DNA of 64,000 nt, from positions 1 to 64,000 of the forward strand of contig NZ_NGJW01000003.1 of the NCBI RefSeq assembly GCF_003987555.1, given 5' to 3'. Under the pieces are notes generated by a model. That model saw nothing but the letters and a program-made list of their open reading frames with translations. It did no database searches and was not told the DNA's origin. Below are positions 38,530 through 48,240 of this stretch, piece by piece (position 1 is the stretch's first letter; each line of letters begins with the position of its first letter). The translations under genes and the position numbers were made by a program. Origin of the DNA: Vagococcus lutrae. Its GTDB lineage: Bacteria > Bacillota > Bacilli > Lactobacillales > Vagococcaceae.

Positions 38530-40104
38530 TTGAAGAAAATAGTTAATAAGTTTGTTTGGATAGGGGCGTTGATAGTGCTGGCCGGGGGGATGGCAGCATG
38601 TGGTAAAAACACGAACACAACATCGTCATCATCGACGTCATCTCAATCAGACGTTTTCACATATGCTATTAGCGGAGACCCCAGTTCACTTAATCCAATC
38701 AATGTAAGTGACCGTTGGGGTTTAACCGTGACTAATATGGTCTTTTCACCGCTTGTTAGAATTGAAGGGGACGGTACACAGAAGTTTGAGTTAGCAGAAA
38801 GTCTAGAAGCGTCAGAAGACGGTAAATCTTTGCTAGCACGTTTACGCCAAGATATTAAGTGGTCGGATGGCGAACCGTTTACAGCCGATGATGTGGTTTT
38901 TACGTATACTGAAAAAGCGAAACGTGAAAACGGTGGAGCAGACGGGCTTTGGGTTGATGACCAACCGATTAAAGTAGTAAAAGTTAATGATTATGAAGTT
39001 CGTTTTGAATTACCAACGGTGAGTGCGGCAGCTTTAAATAACATAGCGACTGAAGTTTATATCATCCCGCAACATGTGTATCAAGATATACCGGATTTTT
39101 CGGTTACTGATTTAGGTCAGGATTTAGTGGGTACTGGACCGTACAAACTTGTTAAAAATAAACGGGGTGAGTACTTACAATTTGTGGCGAACGAACACTA
39201 TTTCCGTGAACCTGCTAACATTAAAAATGTTACGCTACGTATCTTAACGAGTAGCGATACAACCAAAGTGGCCTTACAAAAAGGTGAAATAGATGCATCG
39301 TTTGTTTTACCTAACGATGTAAAGGAAATTGAGAAGAGTGGTTTGAAGCCTTACGTTTATAGTGAAAACCGTGTTGGATATCTAGGACTTAATACTCATT
39401 CACAAAAGTTGGCACAAAAAGAGGTTCGTCAAGTGATATTCTATGCTTTAAATCGTGAGGAGATGAATCTGGCCAGTTATTTATCAAAGGACTATTTTGA
39501 TAATGCTGTTTCTATATTGCCACCACAAAATCCTTTTGTGACGGATAAAGTCAATGATTATTCGCAAGATGAAGCGAAAAGCAAAGCTTTGTTAAAACAA
39601 GCGAATATCAATAATTTACGTATTAATTTAGGGTTTAGTTCAGATGATCCTGCTCAGTCGTTGCAAGCCGCTTTAATTCAGCAACAATTGCAAAAAGTTG
39701 GTATTCAGGTAGAGCTTAAAGGAGGAGACGGTTCGGCAATATTTACGGAATTGAAGAAACCCGGAAGTGAAGCATACGATATGTTTTTAGGTGGCTATAT
39801 TATGGGGAATGACCCTGATTTGTATTCAACGTTATATGCATCGTATGGCTCAGCAAATTATTTCCAATATCACTCAGACGAGACAGACCAGTTGTTTCAT
39901 GAAGGTGCTGTTGCTTTAGATCAAGAGAAAAGACAATCTGCTTACGAGGCTTTACAAGTCAAAATTATGGACGATGCGATTGTGTACCCCATTGTAGATA
40001 GTAAGAAAGTCTTAATGGTTAATCCACGCATTGAACATGTGGAAGAAGCTGGCTTAGTGCCAATCTATACGTTTGAAGATATGTCAAAATTGAGTTTTAA
40101 ATAA
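38530..40104 (+). CDS. oppA: Peptide ABC transporter substrate-binding lipoprotein
   Basis: A 524-residue family 5 solute-binding protein. It has a lipoprotein signal with lipobox MAAC (Cys about residue 24), a Ser/Thr-rich linker, then the family signature region (FTYAISGDPSSLNPINVSD, LARLRQDIKWSDGEPFTADDVVFTY, DLVGTGPYKLV). The start is a TTG at 38530, 6 nt after AGGAGG; no in-frame ATG precedes the signal peptide. A terminator hairpin follows, so the binding protein is probably made in excess over the permease genes. Ligand (di- or oligopeptide) not determined. Confidence 0.9.
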   Translation: MKKIVNKFVWIGALIVLAGGMAACGKNTNTTSSSSTSSQSDVFTYAISGDPSSLNPINVSDRWGLTVTNMVFSPLVRIEGDGTQKFELAESLEASEDGKSLLARLRQDIKWSDGEPFTADDVVFTYTEKAKRENGGADGLWVDDQPIKVVKVNDYEVRFELPTVSAAALNNIATEVYIIPQHVYQDIPDFSVTDLGQDLVGTGPYKLVKNKRGEYLQFVANEHYFREPANIKNVTLRILTSSDTTKVALQKGEIDASFVLPNDVKEIEKSGLKPYVYSENRVGYLGLNTHSQKLAQKEVRQVIFYALNREEMNLASYLSKDYFDNAVSILPPQNPFVTDKVNDYSQDEAKSKALLKQANINNLRINLGFSSDDPAQSLQAALIQQQLQKVGIQVELKGGDGSAIFTELKKPGSEAYDMFLGGYIMGNDPDLYSTLYASYGSANYFQYHSDETDQLFHEGAVALDQEKRQSAYEALQVKIMDDAIVYPIVDSKKVLMVNPRIEHVEEAGLVPIYTFEDMSKLSFK

Positions 40105-40112
40105 CGAACGAG

Positions 40113-40147
40113 AATAACAGAAGTGTTCTCACTTCTGTTATTTTTTT
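40113..40147 (+). terminator. Terminator/attenuator between oppA and oppB
   Basis: A 13-bp perfect stem (40113-40125 with 40130-40142) and a T-run. Partial read-through would set the ratio of binding protein to permease. Confidence 0.88.
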
Positions 40148-40173
40148 ATTGATAAGAAAGGAGCTGCCAAGAG

Positions 40174-41133
40174 ATGTTACGTTATATTTTTAAGCGTGTT
40201 TTACAATTAATACCATTACTTCTAATTATTTCTTTTATCGTATTTAGCTTGATTTATATTGCGCCATTTGATGCAGTAGATGCGATAACAACGCCCAATA
40301 TGTCACAAGAAACAATTGAAATTTTAAAAGCGAAGCATGGATTAAATGAACCGTTCTTAACACAATACGTTTACTGGTTACGTCAGATTTTATCTGGTGA
40401 TTTTGGACAATCGCTCGTTACTCAGACAAGTATTAGTGAAGAACTTTTAACACGTTTGCCTAATACTATTCGTTTAATTTTACCAGCCTATTTGACGGCT
40501 TTAGGACTCGCGATTGTTTTAGGTCTTATTGCGGGTGCGAATCATCATCGTATGGTAGACCGTTTGATTGATACAATCTGTTCAATCGGCATCGCCACAC
40601 CTACTTTTTGGTTCGCGATGTTGATGATTTATTTGGTGGGTTATCGCTTAAATTGGCTCCCTATTATAGGAATGCATACAATTGGTAAAGAAGGTCAACT
40701 TTTTGATTACCTTCAACATTTTATCTTACCGTATTTCGTTTTAGTTGTTGCTTTTTTTCCAGAATTAACACGGTATGTTCGTTCTTCGACTTTACAACAG
40801 CTGTCGAAAGATTACGTGATGGTTCAAAAGTCTTTTGGAGCGAGTAAGAAATCTATTTTTATGCATCATATTAGTCGAAATGTTTTGATACCGATTGTGA
40901 CCCAAATTGGATTGGCTCTCCCGATGCTCGTGACGGGAGCGATTATTACAGAGAGTATTTTTGGTTGGCCGGGAGTAGGCCCTTATCTGATGAGTGCGAC
41001 GAAAAGTCTAGATTACCCAGTGATTATGGCGGTCATGTTATTGTCAGCAACGCTTGTAATTTTGGGGAATTTATTATCCGATATCTTGTATCGACTTGTC
41101 GACCCACGAATTAAACAAGGGGGGGAAGTTTAA
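40174..41133 (+). CDS. oppB: Peptide ABC transporter permease (OppB/DppB type)
   Basis: A 319-residue inner permease with about six membrane helices, the N-terminal YIFKRVLQLIPLLLIISFIVF and the cytoplasmic EAA-like loop YVMVQKSFGASKKSIFMHHI. Start at 40174 behind AAAGGAG. Its stop overlaps the next start by one base. Confidence 0.93.
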   Translation: MLRYIFKRVLQLIPLLLIISFIVFSLIYIAPFDAVDAITTPNMSQETIEILKAKHGLNEPFLTQYVYWLRQILSGDFGQSLVTQTSISEELLTRLPNTIRLILPAYLTALGLAIVLGLIAGANHHRMVDRLIDTICSIGIATPTFWFAMLMIYLVGYRLNWLPIIGMHTIGKEGQLFDYLQHFILPYFVLVVAFFPELTRYVRSSTLQQLSKDYVMVQKSFGASKKSIFMHHISRNVLIPIVTQIGLALPMLVTGAIITESIFGWPGVGPYLMSATKSLDYPVIMAVMLLSATLVILGNLLSDILYRLVDPRIKQGGEV

Positions 41134-41963
41134 TGAATTGGTCACAACGTTTTCGTTTGAATTTAAGAAAATATCCTAGTTATGGCATCGCCTTATTGTT
41201 TTTGTTTGTCATCTTCATGTTAGCTTTATTAATCCCTTTTGTTCCCATTGACCCAAACGCAACGGACGTATCGAATATTTCAGCGTTGCCAAGTCGTGCT
41301 CATTGGTTTGGTACCGATGAGTTAGGACGCGACTATTTGATACGTGTGATTTATGGTAGCCGTATATCTTTATTAGTCGGTGTCTTAGCGATGTTGACGT
41401 CAACGATTATTGGCACGGGTATTGGTCTTCTTTCTGGCTATTATGGTGGTAGAGTGGATAGTTTTTTAATGCGTATGGTTGACATCCTATCATCGATTCC
41501 GTGGCTCGTTTTAGTTATTGTTTTAAGCGTGTTTCTTCAGCCAGGTTTAAGAACCATCATCATTGTAATCGGTGGGTTTTCATGGATGAATATTGCGCGA
41601 TTGGTCAGAGGTGAAACGCTGTCTGCTAAAGAACGTGATTATGTCCTTTATGCTCAGTTTATTGGTGAAAAAAACAGCAAAATCATCTACCGACATATTT
41701 TTCCTTTAGTCTTACCTACTTTAATTGTTGCGGCGACAACAAGTATTTCTGGAGCGATTATGACTGAATCAGCGTTAAGTTTTTTAGGCATAGGCATCCA
41801 ACCACCTATTGCGAGTTGGGGGAGTCTCCTTCAAAATGCGCAAAGTAGCTTGCAACGTGCGCCTCATATGGCATTATTACCTGGTTTATTTGTGATGATG
41901 ACAGTCTATTCTTTTAATAAACTAGGAGATTTAATTAGAGCAAGTATGGTAAAGGAGGGATAG
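41133..41963 (+). CDS. oppC: Peptide ABC transporter permease (OppC/DppC type)
   Basis: A 276-residue permease. The N-terminal helix and HWFGTDELGRDYLIRVIYGSRISL segment are characteristic of OppC/DppC. The EAA loop reads YVLYAQFIGEKNSKIIYRHI. TAATG overlap with oppB indicates coupled translation. Confidence 0.93.
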   Translation: MNWSQRFRLNLRKYPSYGIALLFLFVIFMLALLIPFVPIDPNATDVSNISALPSRAHWFGTDELGRDYLIRVIYGSRISLLVGVLAMLTSTIIGTGIGLLSGYYGGRVDSFLMRMVDILSSIPWLVLVIVLSVFLQPGLRTIIIVIGGFSWMNIARLVRGETLSAKERDYVLYAQFIGEKNSKIIYRHIFPLVLPTLIVAATTSISGAIMTESALSFLGIGIQPPIASWGSLLQNAQSSLQRAPHMALLPGLFVMMTVYSFNKLGDLIRASMVKEG

Positions 41964-41965
41964 AA

Positions 41966-42859
41966 GTGGAAAATATATTAGAAGTTCGAGATTTAAATGT
42001 GACCATTCAACATCCTTTGACTAAAGAGAATACTCGGATATTAAAAAATCTCTCTCTGAATGTAACAAAAGGAAAGATAACAGGGGTAGTTGGAGAATCT
42101 GGGAGTGGTAAAAGCATGCTGATGAAATCAATCAAAGGTTTATTACCAGATACAGCTACGCGTTCATACCAGTCTTTCATTTATCAAAATCAGGATGTTA
42201 AACTTTCAGGTCATAATTCGCTTTCCATAACTATGATTTTTCAAGATCCAATGAGCTCATTAAATCCACTTCGGACGATTGGCTATCATTTGTTAGAAGT
42301 GATTCGGCGTTTTCATACTAAACTATCTAAACAGGAACAGTTTGAAAAAGCAGTGGAAGAATTAGAAAAAGTGGGAATTAGTCAACCAACGTTGAGAATG
42401 AAACAATATCCTCATGAATTATCAGGAGGGATGCGTCAGCGCGTATTAATCGCTATGGCTTTCTTAACGAATGCGGATCTTTTAATTGCAGATGAACCAA
42501 CAACCGCACTGGATGTCACGATTCAAGCACAAATATTAGCCCTCATCAAAGAAAGACAGCTAAAAGAAGGGCTGACAGTTCTATTTGTCACACATGACTT
42601 TGGTGTAGTGGCATCGATTTGTGAAGAAGTCAAAGTGATGTATCAGGGACGCATTGTTGAAGAAGGAACGGTTGAGGATATTTTTTATCAAGCACGACAT
42701 CCTTATACTAAAGGACTATTACGAGCGATTCCAAGTACTCCTGGGGTACCTTTATATTCTATGGCAAAAGATAGGCAGTCTTTTGAGAATAGTGAGGACG
42801 CTTCAATGAAAAAAATAAGTGACCGTCACTATGTTTTAACGGAAGAGGTGACACATTAA
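41966..42859 (+). CDS. oppD: Peptide ABC transporter ATPase (OppD/DppD type)
   Basis: A 297-residue ABC ATPase. Walker A GESGSGKSM (about residue 41), Q-loop FQDPMSS, signature LSGGMRQR, Walker B LLIADEPTTALD, His switch VTHDFG, and the C-terminal peptide-transporter extension (YTKGLLRAIPS). It is somewhat short for OppD because the C-terminal extension is trimmed. GTG start behind AAAGGAGGG. Confidence 0.92.
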   Translation: MENILEVRDLNVTIQHPLTKENTRILKNLSLNVTKGKITGVVGESGSGKSMLMKSIKGLLPDTATRSYQSFIYQNQDVKLSGHNSLSITMIFQDPMSSLNPLRTIGYHLLEVIRRFHTKLSKQEQFEKAVEELEKVGISQPTLRMKQYPHELSGGMRQRVLIAMAFLTNADLLIADEPTTALDVTIQAQILALIKERQLKEGLTVLFVTHDFGVVASICEEVKVMYQGRIVEEGTVEDIFYQARHPYTKGLLRAIPSTPGVPLYSMAKDRQSFENSEDASMKKISDRHYVLTEEVTH

Positions 42860-42861
42860 TT

Positions 42862-43749
42862 ATGACAGAGACGTTGATAGAGGTAGCACAAGTAAGTAAG
42901 AGTTATACAGCTAAAGAGAAATGGCTGTCACGTAATCAAACGCCAACTTTCGCTGTTCGAGATGTTTCGTTAAAGATCAAACAGGGAGAAACATTAGGAT
43001 TAGTAGGAGAATCAGGAAGTGGAAAAACGACATTAGGAAAATTGATTTTACAAATGATTCTCCCAACAGAGGGACTTATCAACTATCGTGATGTCGATAT
43101 TAGAAAACTTAGTAAAAAAGAAAAACAAGGATTATATCAAAAGATGCAAATCATCTTTCAAGATCCGTACTCATCACTGAATCCGCAACGTACGGCTTTG
43201 CAAAGTGTGATGGAACCTTTAGAAGTTGCCAATCACGCTGAACCAGAAAAACAAGCAACGTTAATGTTAAAGCGTGTCGGAATAAAAGGGAAAGACATTC
43301 ATAAGTATCCAGCCGAGTTTAGTGGGGGGCAACGTCAAAGAATTGGGATAGCACGAGCGATTGCCGTTCATCCAGAATTTATCGTATGTGATGAAGCTAT
43401 TTCTGCTTTAGATGTGTCCATTCAAGCTCAGATTATTTCACTCTTAATGGCGTTACAAGAAGAATACGGTTTGACTTATTTGTTTATTTCACATGACTTA
43501 GCTATGGTAAGATATATATCAACGCGGATTGCTGTTATGTTTCAAGGTAAGTTAGTGGAGATAGGTCCAACGGAGTCGTTATTTAACGACCCACAACATC
43601 CCTATACTAAGAATTTGTTGTCTGCGATTCCAGTCGCTGACCCTAAATTAAAAAAAGATTTTTCTCAAGTTGAAAATGTAGCACGACCGAGTGATAATGG
43701 TTATTGGAAACAGATAGGTGAGGAACATTTCGTATGGAAGGAGCAATAA
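42862..43749 (+). CDS. oppF: Peptide ABC transporter ATPase (OppF/DppF type)
   Basis: A 295-residue ABC ATPase. Walker A GESGSGKTT, Q-loop FQDPYSSLNP, signature FSGGQRQR, Walker B FIVCDEAISALD (AISALD instead of the usual PTSALD), His switch ISHDLA and the OppF-type tail HPYTKNLLSAIPVADP. It starts 2 bases after oppD and completes the transporter. Confidence 0.92.
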   Translation: MTETLIEVAQVSKSYTAKEKWLSRNQTPTFAVRDVSLKIKQGETLGLVGESGSGKTTLGKLILQMILPTEGLINYRDVDIRKLSKKEKQGLYQKMQIIFQDPYSSLNPQRTALQSVMEPLEVANHAEPEKQATLMLKRVGIKGKDIHKYPAEFSGGQRQRIGIARAIAVHPEFIVCDEAISALDVSIQAQIISLLMALQEEYGLTYLFISHDLAMVRYISTRIAVMFQGKLVEIGPTESLFNDPQHPYTKNLLSAIPVADPKLKKDFSQVENVARPSDNGYWKQIGEEHFVWKEQ

Positions 43750-43750
43750 G

Positions 43751-44137
43751 ATGAGAGAGATTAAATTAGTTCAAGGAAAAGAGGGAATTGAATTACCCTA
43801 CGAAACTGGAAATTGGGTGTTATTAAAAGAGCAGGGATATTCACCGGTAGAAATGTTAGTCGCTTCAGTTGCTGCGTGTGGTGCTTATGTTTTACAATCC
43901 ATTTTATCTAAGTCTCATATAGCATTTGAGTTTTCTGAAGTAACAGCTAGTTATACACGCTCAAGCGAACAGAAAAGCCAACCTTTATCTTCCATTGAGA
44001 TTGTCTTTGAGCTATCTGTTGCGAAAGAGCACGAGCCACGTGTAGAACGTCTTTTAGCGTTGGTAAATGAGTACTGTCCAGTGATTCAATCGTTATCTGA
44101 AGATATTGTAATCAAAAAACAAATACGGTTTAAATAA
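43751..44137 (+). CDS. OsmC/Ohr-family protein
   Basis: A 128-residue OsmC-fold protein. The two conserved Cys are present in SVAACGAYVL (about residue 42) and NEYCPVIQSL (about 107), the peroxidatic and resolving positions of the family, in the YhfA-like arrangement. It starts 2 nt after the oppF stop with AAGGAG 7 nt upstream; an open frame further upstream lies inside oppF. Peroxide reduction is likely by family; why it follows the peptide transporter is unclear. Confidence 0.85.
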   Translation: MREIKLVQGKEGIELPYETGNWVLLKEQGYSPVEMLVASVAACGAYVLQSILSKSHIAFEFSEVTASYTRSSEQKSQPLSSIEIVFELSVAKEHEPRVERLLALVNEYCPVIQSLSEDIVIKKQIRFK

Positions 44138-44266
44138 AATCTTAGGACTGTATACAGTGAGTGTAGTAACGTCGAAAAGTGGGAGTATATTTAACGAAAG
44201 ACGAAGCAACTCAATTTGAAATATTAAAGAGAAATATCTAAATATTTAGGTAGTATATGAAATTGT

Positions 44267-44304
44267 TAAAAAGACAGTCTTTTTATAAAGACTGTCTTTT
44301 TTTT
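44267..44304 (+). terminator. Terminator of the opp-OsmC operon
   Basis: AAAGACAGTCTTT pairs with its complement around a TTAT loop and runs into eight T. The stretch 44138-44266 before it holds no convincing gene. Confidence 0.9.
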
Positions 44305-44342
44305 ATTATGTAAGAGGTATTGATATTTCTTCAAGGTATATT

Positions 44343-45236
44343 TTATTGACATGTATAAGGTAATTTAATATGAGCATGTGCTTCTTTTTCTTTAAAAAAG
44401 CGAGTAACATCCATCACGATTTTATCATGAAAGGGTTTCTTTTTAGTGGTGTTGTGCCAACATAAGTAAACAGTACGGGTCATAGAGCCTTCGGATAATG
44501 GTTTTAAAATAATTGAATCAGTGACTAGTTCGTGCCATGAAACAACAGGGACAAATGTAATACCGATGTGAGAAGTGATAAGGCCTCTTAAAGTTGCAGG
44601 GTCGTCACATTCATATGCGATATCTAGTTTAACATTTAGCTGTTTCATATAACTATCTAGTGTTTGGCGAAGAGCATTGTGTTTTGTTAAACCAATCACT
44701 GTTTGTTGCTTGATATCTTTAATCGAGATAGATTCTTGAGCTGCTAACGGATGATCTTTTGGAACAGCTAACATTAATGGCTCCTCAAATAAGGCGATAA
44801 AGTTATCCTCTTGGTTTAACTCCGATGTTATTAAATAATCATAGGCAGGTTCGTGCTGACGATGTTGGCTAATAGAGAAAAAGAGAGAGGGATCGTGTTG
44901 ATGAAAAGACTGAATAAATTCTGGTATCCACATTGAACAAACACTTAGGTGTATTGCGATACTATTTTGCAAATGAAATTTCATTTGCTCGACTTCTGAG
45001 ATACCTGATTTCAACTGGTTTAGGGATTCTTCGACATAAGGCAAGAAACGTTTACCGTATGGGCTGAGTTTGATTCTTCTACCGTCTTTGATGAACAAAG
45101 GGGCACCAAGTTCATCTTCTAATTGTGAAATTTGTTTACTTAAGGCAGGTTGAGAGATAAAAAGTTCGTTGGCAGCAAGTGTTATATTTTCTAATTGAGC
45201 TGCTTTAATAAAATATTCAAGTTGAATTAAACGCAT
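44343..45236 (-). CDS. mdcR: LysR-family regulator, probable activator of the mdc operon
   Basis: A 297-residue LysR protein. The N-terminal winged helix (LEYFIKAAQLENITLAANELFISQPALSKQISQLEDELG, split over residues 6-44) is followed by a substrate-binding domain. It is divergent from mdcH with a 129-bp shared intergenic region, the usual layout for a LysR activator and its target. It starts at 45236 behind GGAGG. The ligand is inferred, from context only, to be malonate or a derivative. Confidence 0.85.
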   Translation of the reverse strand: MRLIQLEYFIKAAQLENITLAANELFISQPALSKQISQLEDELGAPLFIKDGRRIKLSPYGKRFLPYVEESLNQLKSGISEVEQMKFHLQNSIAIHLSVCSMWIPEFIQSFHQHDPSLFFSISQHRQHEPAYDYLITSELNQEDNFIALFEEPLMLAVPKDHPLAAQESISIKDIKQQTVIGLTKHNALRQTLDSYMKQLNVKLDIAYECDDPATLRGLITSHIGITFVPVVSWHELVTDSIILKPLSEGSMTRTVYLCWHNTTKKKPFHDKIVMDVTRFFKEKEAHAHIKLPYTCQ

Positions 45237-45276
45237 AAAAGGCCTCCATTCATATAGTTTTGGTTATGGATAGGGC

Positions 45277-45312
45277 AATAAAATTTATTAGATTTTTCTC
45301 GTTCAGTATACT
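45277..45312 (+). promoter_or_regulatory. mdc promoter region with a LysR-type dyad
   Basis: AATAAA-A-TTTATT (45277-45289) is a perfect AT-rich dyad with T-N11-A character. It overlaps the position where a -35 should be, followed 17 nt later by TATACT (45307-45312). The absent -35 consensus fits an activator-dependent promoter. A weaker dyad, ATAGTTTTGGTTAT, lies at 45254-45267. Confidence 0.5.
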
Positions 45313-45365
45313 ACTATAAATGAAAGAGAGGTTTTTTTCAAGTACATAAAAGGGAGGAAATAGCT

Positions 45366-46277
45366 ATGAAATGTTTCATGATGCTTCCAGGACAAGGCTC
45401 TCAGTTTGAAGGCATGTTATCAGAAGTATCTGCTGAAGATAAACAATTAGTAGAAAGATTAACAGGTGTTCATATGACGGATACAAACGAACAATATCGG
45501 TCTACGATTGGTATCCAACTAGGCTTGTTATTAAAACAAGTCTCTGAGGCGCGAAAGATTTTAGCGGAAGGATTTACTCCTAGCAATGTTGCTGGACACT
45601 CGATTGGGTCTTTCTCAGCCGCTGTCATAGCGGGCAGTTTATCATTTGAAGATGCGATTAAACTGGTACATTTAAGAAGCCAATTGATGGCGGAAGCTTA
45701 TCCTGATAGTTATGGGATGGCAGCAGTCGTTGGTTTATTAAAAAATGAGCTGCTACCCATTGTGGAAGCAGCGACGACATCAGAAGAACCCGTCTACTTG
45801 TCAAATGAAAATGCCCCTCAACAATTTACGATATCAGGACATATTAACGCACTCAATCGTGTTATCAAATCAGCTTCACAGTCAGGTGCTAGCAAAGCGA
45901 TTTTATTAGCCGTTCCGACTCCGTCACATTGTCCTTTGATGTCAGGCGTTCGGGATGCACTGGCTTTAGCATTAGAGCAAGTGACAATAAAGGCCCCTAA
46001 CTGTCTTTACTTCATGAATCATACGGGATTAGGGACTAATCTAGCGAAAGACGTAAAAAAAGATTTAATCGAAGGAGTCGCTTCACCTGTGAAGTGGGAT
46101 ATCATGACTAAGATTGCTTTAGAAAATCGTATGGATTTAGCTGTGGACATTGGACCAGGTGAAACATTAACTAAGCTCATTCAAGCTCAAGATGATTCGC
46201 TAAAAGTCATTAACGTATCAAAATTGGGAGTGGACGATGCTTTATATGTATTAAATAAAGAAAGGAAGAAGTATTAA
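45366..46277 (+). CDS. mdcH: Malonate decarboxylase, malonyl-CoA:ACP transferase MdcH
   Basis: A 303-residue acyltransferase of the FabD fold. It has LPGQGSQ at residue 8, the active-site Ser in AGHSIGSFSAA (about residue 79) and the catalytic His in PTPSHCPLM (about 183). In the mdc system it charges the acyl carrier protein with malonyl groups to start the cycle. First gene of the operon, behind GGGAGG; next gene starts 1 nt after its stop. Confidence 0.92.
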   Translation: MKCFMMLPGQGSQFEGMLSEVSAEDKQLVERLTGVHMTDTNEQYRSTIGIQLGLLLKQVSEARKILAEGFTPSNVAGHSIGSFSAAVIAGSLSFEDAIKLVHLRSQLMAEAYPDSYGMAAVVGLLKNELLPIVEAATTSEEPVYLSNENAPQQFTISGHINALNRVIKSASQSGASKAILLAVPTPSHCPLMSGVRDALALALEQVTIKAPNCLYFMNHTGLGTNLAKDVKKDLIEGVASPVKWDIMTKIALENRMDLAVDIGPGETLTKLIQAQDDSLKVINVSKLGVDDALYVLNKERKKY

Positions 46278-46278
46278 A

Positions 46279-47922
46279 ATGGAGAAAGTAAAAAGCTGGA
46301 CAAAAAATCGAGATGCCAAGCAACAAAAAATGAATCAAGTTCGACATTTAATGGACGGAAAATTTATTGATTCTAAGAACATAATATCAGTGTTAGAAAC
46401 ATTGATTACATCAGGCGATAAAGTGGTACTAGAAGGAGATAATCAAAAACAAGCAAGTTTTCTTTCTCAAAATTTAGTCAAAGTGTCTCCAGAAAAAGTG
46501 AACCGACTTCATATGATTATGTCAAGTATTTCTAGACCAGAGCATTTAGACTTGTTTGATCAAAAAATAGCAGAAAAAATTGACTTTTCTTATGCTGGTG
46601 CTCAAAGCGTCCGCGTTTCACAAATGTTAGAAGCTGGCACACTAAAAATTGGAGATATCCATACTTATTTAGAGTTATATGGTCGACTCTTTGTCGATTT
46701 AATTCCAAATGTTGCGTTAGTTGCAGCTGATAAAGCGGATGAACAAGGAAATTTATATACAGGATTTAATACAGAAGAAACACCTACTATCGTTGAAGCA
46801 ACAGCATTTAAAGATGGTATTGTTATCGTTCAAGTCAATGAAGTGGTTAAAGAATTGCCAAGAGTCGATATTCCAAGTTCTTGGGTGGATGTTGTGGTTA
46901 AAGCAGATACACCCTATCAATTAGAAGCGTTATTTACTCGTGACCCTCAAGAAATCTCCGAGTTACATATATTGATGGCGATGATGGCTTTAAAAGGTAT
47001 CTATCAAAAGCATGAAGTAAAATCGCTTAATCACGGTATTGGATTTAACACTGCTGCCATTGAGTTATTATTACCTACATATGGTGAAAAATTAGGACTT
47101 AAAGGAAAAATTGCCAAAAACTGGGTACTAAACCCACACCCAACGATGATTCCTGCTATTGAAAGTGGTTGGGTTGAGAGTATTCATAGCTTTGGTGGCG
47201 AAGTCGGAATGGAGAAATATATCGCAGCTCGTCCAGATATTTTCTTTGTGGGACAAGACGGTACGATGCGTAGTAATCGTGCATTATGTCAAGTAGCAGG
47301 ACAATATGCGATTGATATGTTTATCGGTTCTACTTTACAGATTGATCAATTTGGAAATTCTTCTACCGTAACCGGCGGACGTTTATCAGGATTTGGTGGG
47401 GCACCTAACATGGGACATAATCCAGGTGGTCGTCGTCACGCAACACCTGCTTGGAGTGCGCTGAAAAACCCTGAGAGCGAATTAGCTAGAGGTAAAAAAC
47501 TTGTCGTGCAAATGGTTGAAACATATGGTGCGAATAAAAAACCAGTTTTTGTAAATGAGTTAGATGCAGTCAGTGTGGCTAAAACATCGAAATTAGCTAA
47601 TACGCCAGTAATGATTTACGGAGAAGATACTACACATATTGTGACGGAAGAAGGTATCGCTTACCTATATAAAACAACCAGTCCAAGTGAACGTCGCTTA
47701 GCACTTTCAGCCATTGCTGGGGTTTCAGATTTAGGTATGAAGAGTGACCGTCAAGAGTTGATGTCCCTACGTGAGCGAGGCATTGTCGCGTTACCAGAAG
47801 ACTTAAATATTAAGCGTACAGAAGCAAAACGTAGTTTATTAGCAGCACAATCAATTAATGATTTAGTTGAATGGTCTGGTGGTTTATATCAACCGCCTGC
47901 AAAATTCCGTTCATGGTCATAA
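46279..47922 (+). CDS. mdcA: Malonate decarboxylase alpha subunit MdcA (acetyl-ACP:malonate ACP transferase)
   Basis: A 547-residue CoA-transferase-like protein that swaps acetyl for malonyl on the carrier protein. Family features visible are ALVAADKADEQGNLYTGFN, GRLSGFGGAPNMGHNPGGRRHATPAW (about residues 370-395) and FVNELDAVSVAK. Full length for MdcA (about 550). It lies between mdcH and mdcC in the standard operon content, with AAGGAAG before the ATG. Confidence 0.95.
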   Translation: MEKVKSWTKNRDAKQQKMNQVRHLMDGKFIDSKNIISVLETLITSGDKVVLEGDNQKQASFLSQNLVKVSPEKVNRLHMIMSSISRPEHLDLFDQKIAEKIDFSYAGAQSVRVSQMLEAGTLKIGDIHTYLELYGRLFVDLIPNVALVAADKADEQGNLYTGFNTEETPTIVEATAFKDGIVIVQVNEVVKELPRVDIPSSWVDVVVKADTPYQLEALFTRDPQEISELHILMAMMALKGIYQKHEVKSLNHGIGFNTAAIELLLPTYGEKLGLKGKIAKNWVLNPHPTMIPAIESGWVESIHSFGGEVGMEKYIAARPDIFFVGQDGTMRSNRALCQVAGQYAIDMFIGSTLQIDQFGNSSTVTGGRLSGFGGAPNMGHNPGGRRHATPAWSALKNPESELARGKKLVVQMVETYGANKKPVFVNELDAVSVAKTSKLANTPVMIYGEDTTHIVTEEGIAYLYKTTSPSERRLALSAIAGVSDLGMKSDRQELMSLRERGIVALPEDLNIKRTEAKRSLLAAQSINDLVEWSGGLYQPPAKFRSWS

Positions 47923-47937
47923 GAAAGGGTGGAAAAC

Positions 47938-48240
47938 ATGGAAAAATTATCATTTACCTACAAAACTAAAGAACCAATTAAAAAAAGAAAACATGTTGGG
48001 GTAGTTGCTTCAGGTGATTTAGAAGTTCTCGTTAACCCAATCGATCATGATGAGACAACTGTTTCAGTTATCACCGGTAGTGATGGATTTGCTCCCGTTT
48101 GGGAAAATGTTTTGAATCGTTTCTTCGAACGTTATCCGATTCAAGCTGCAATTGAAATTAACGATTTTGGTGCGACACCTGGTGTGGTGTTTTTAAGACT
48201 TACACAGGCATTGGAGGGAATTTACGATGTTGAGAAATAG
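47938..48240 (+). CDS. mdcC: Malonate decarboxylase acyl carrier protein MdcC
   Basis: A 100-residue delta subunit. The prosthetic group 2'-(5''-phosphoribosyl)-3'-dephospho-CoA is attached to a Ser; the candidate is in GVVASGDLEVLV (about residue 26). The ATG at 47938 sits 6 nt after AAAGGGTGG; the frame's GTG at 47929 lies in that site and is not used. The end overlaps mdcDE by 14 nt. Confidence 0.93.
   Translation: MEKLSFTYKTKEPIKKRKHVGVVASGDLEVLVNPIDHDETTVSVITGSDGFAPVWENVLNRFFERYPIQAAIEINDFGATPGVVFLRLTQALEGIYDVEK

Noticed and set aside
44138-44266. A possible 20-codon ORF (GTG near 44180, ending LKRNI) between the OsmC gene and its terminator
   Set aside because: No ribosome-binding site, stop codons directly upstream and no recognisable family. 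At most it is a gene remnant.
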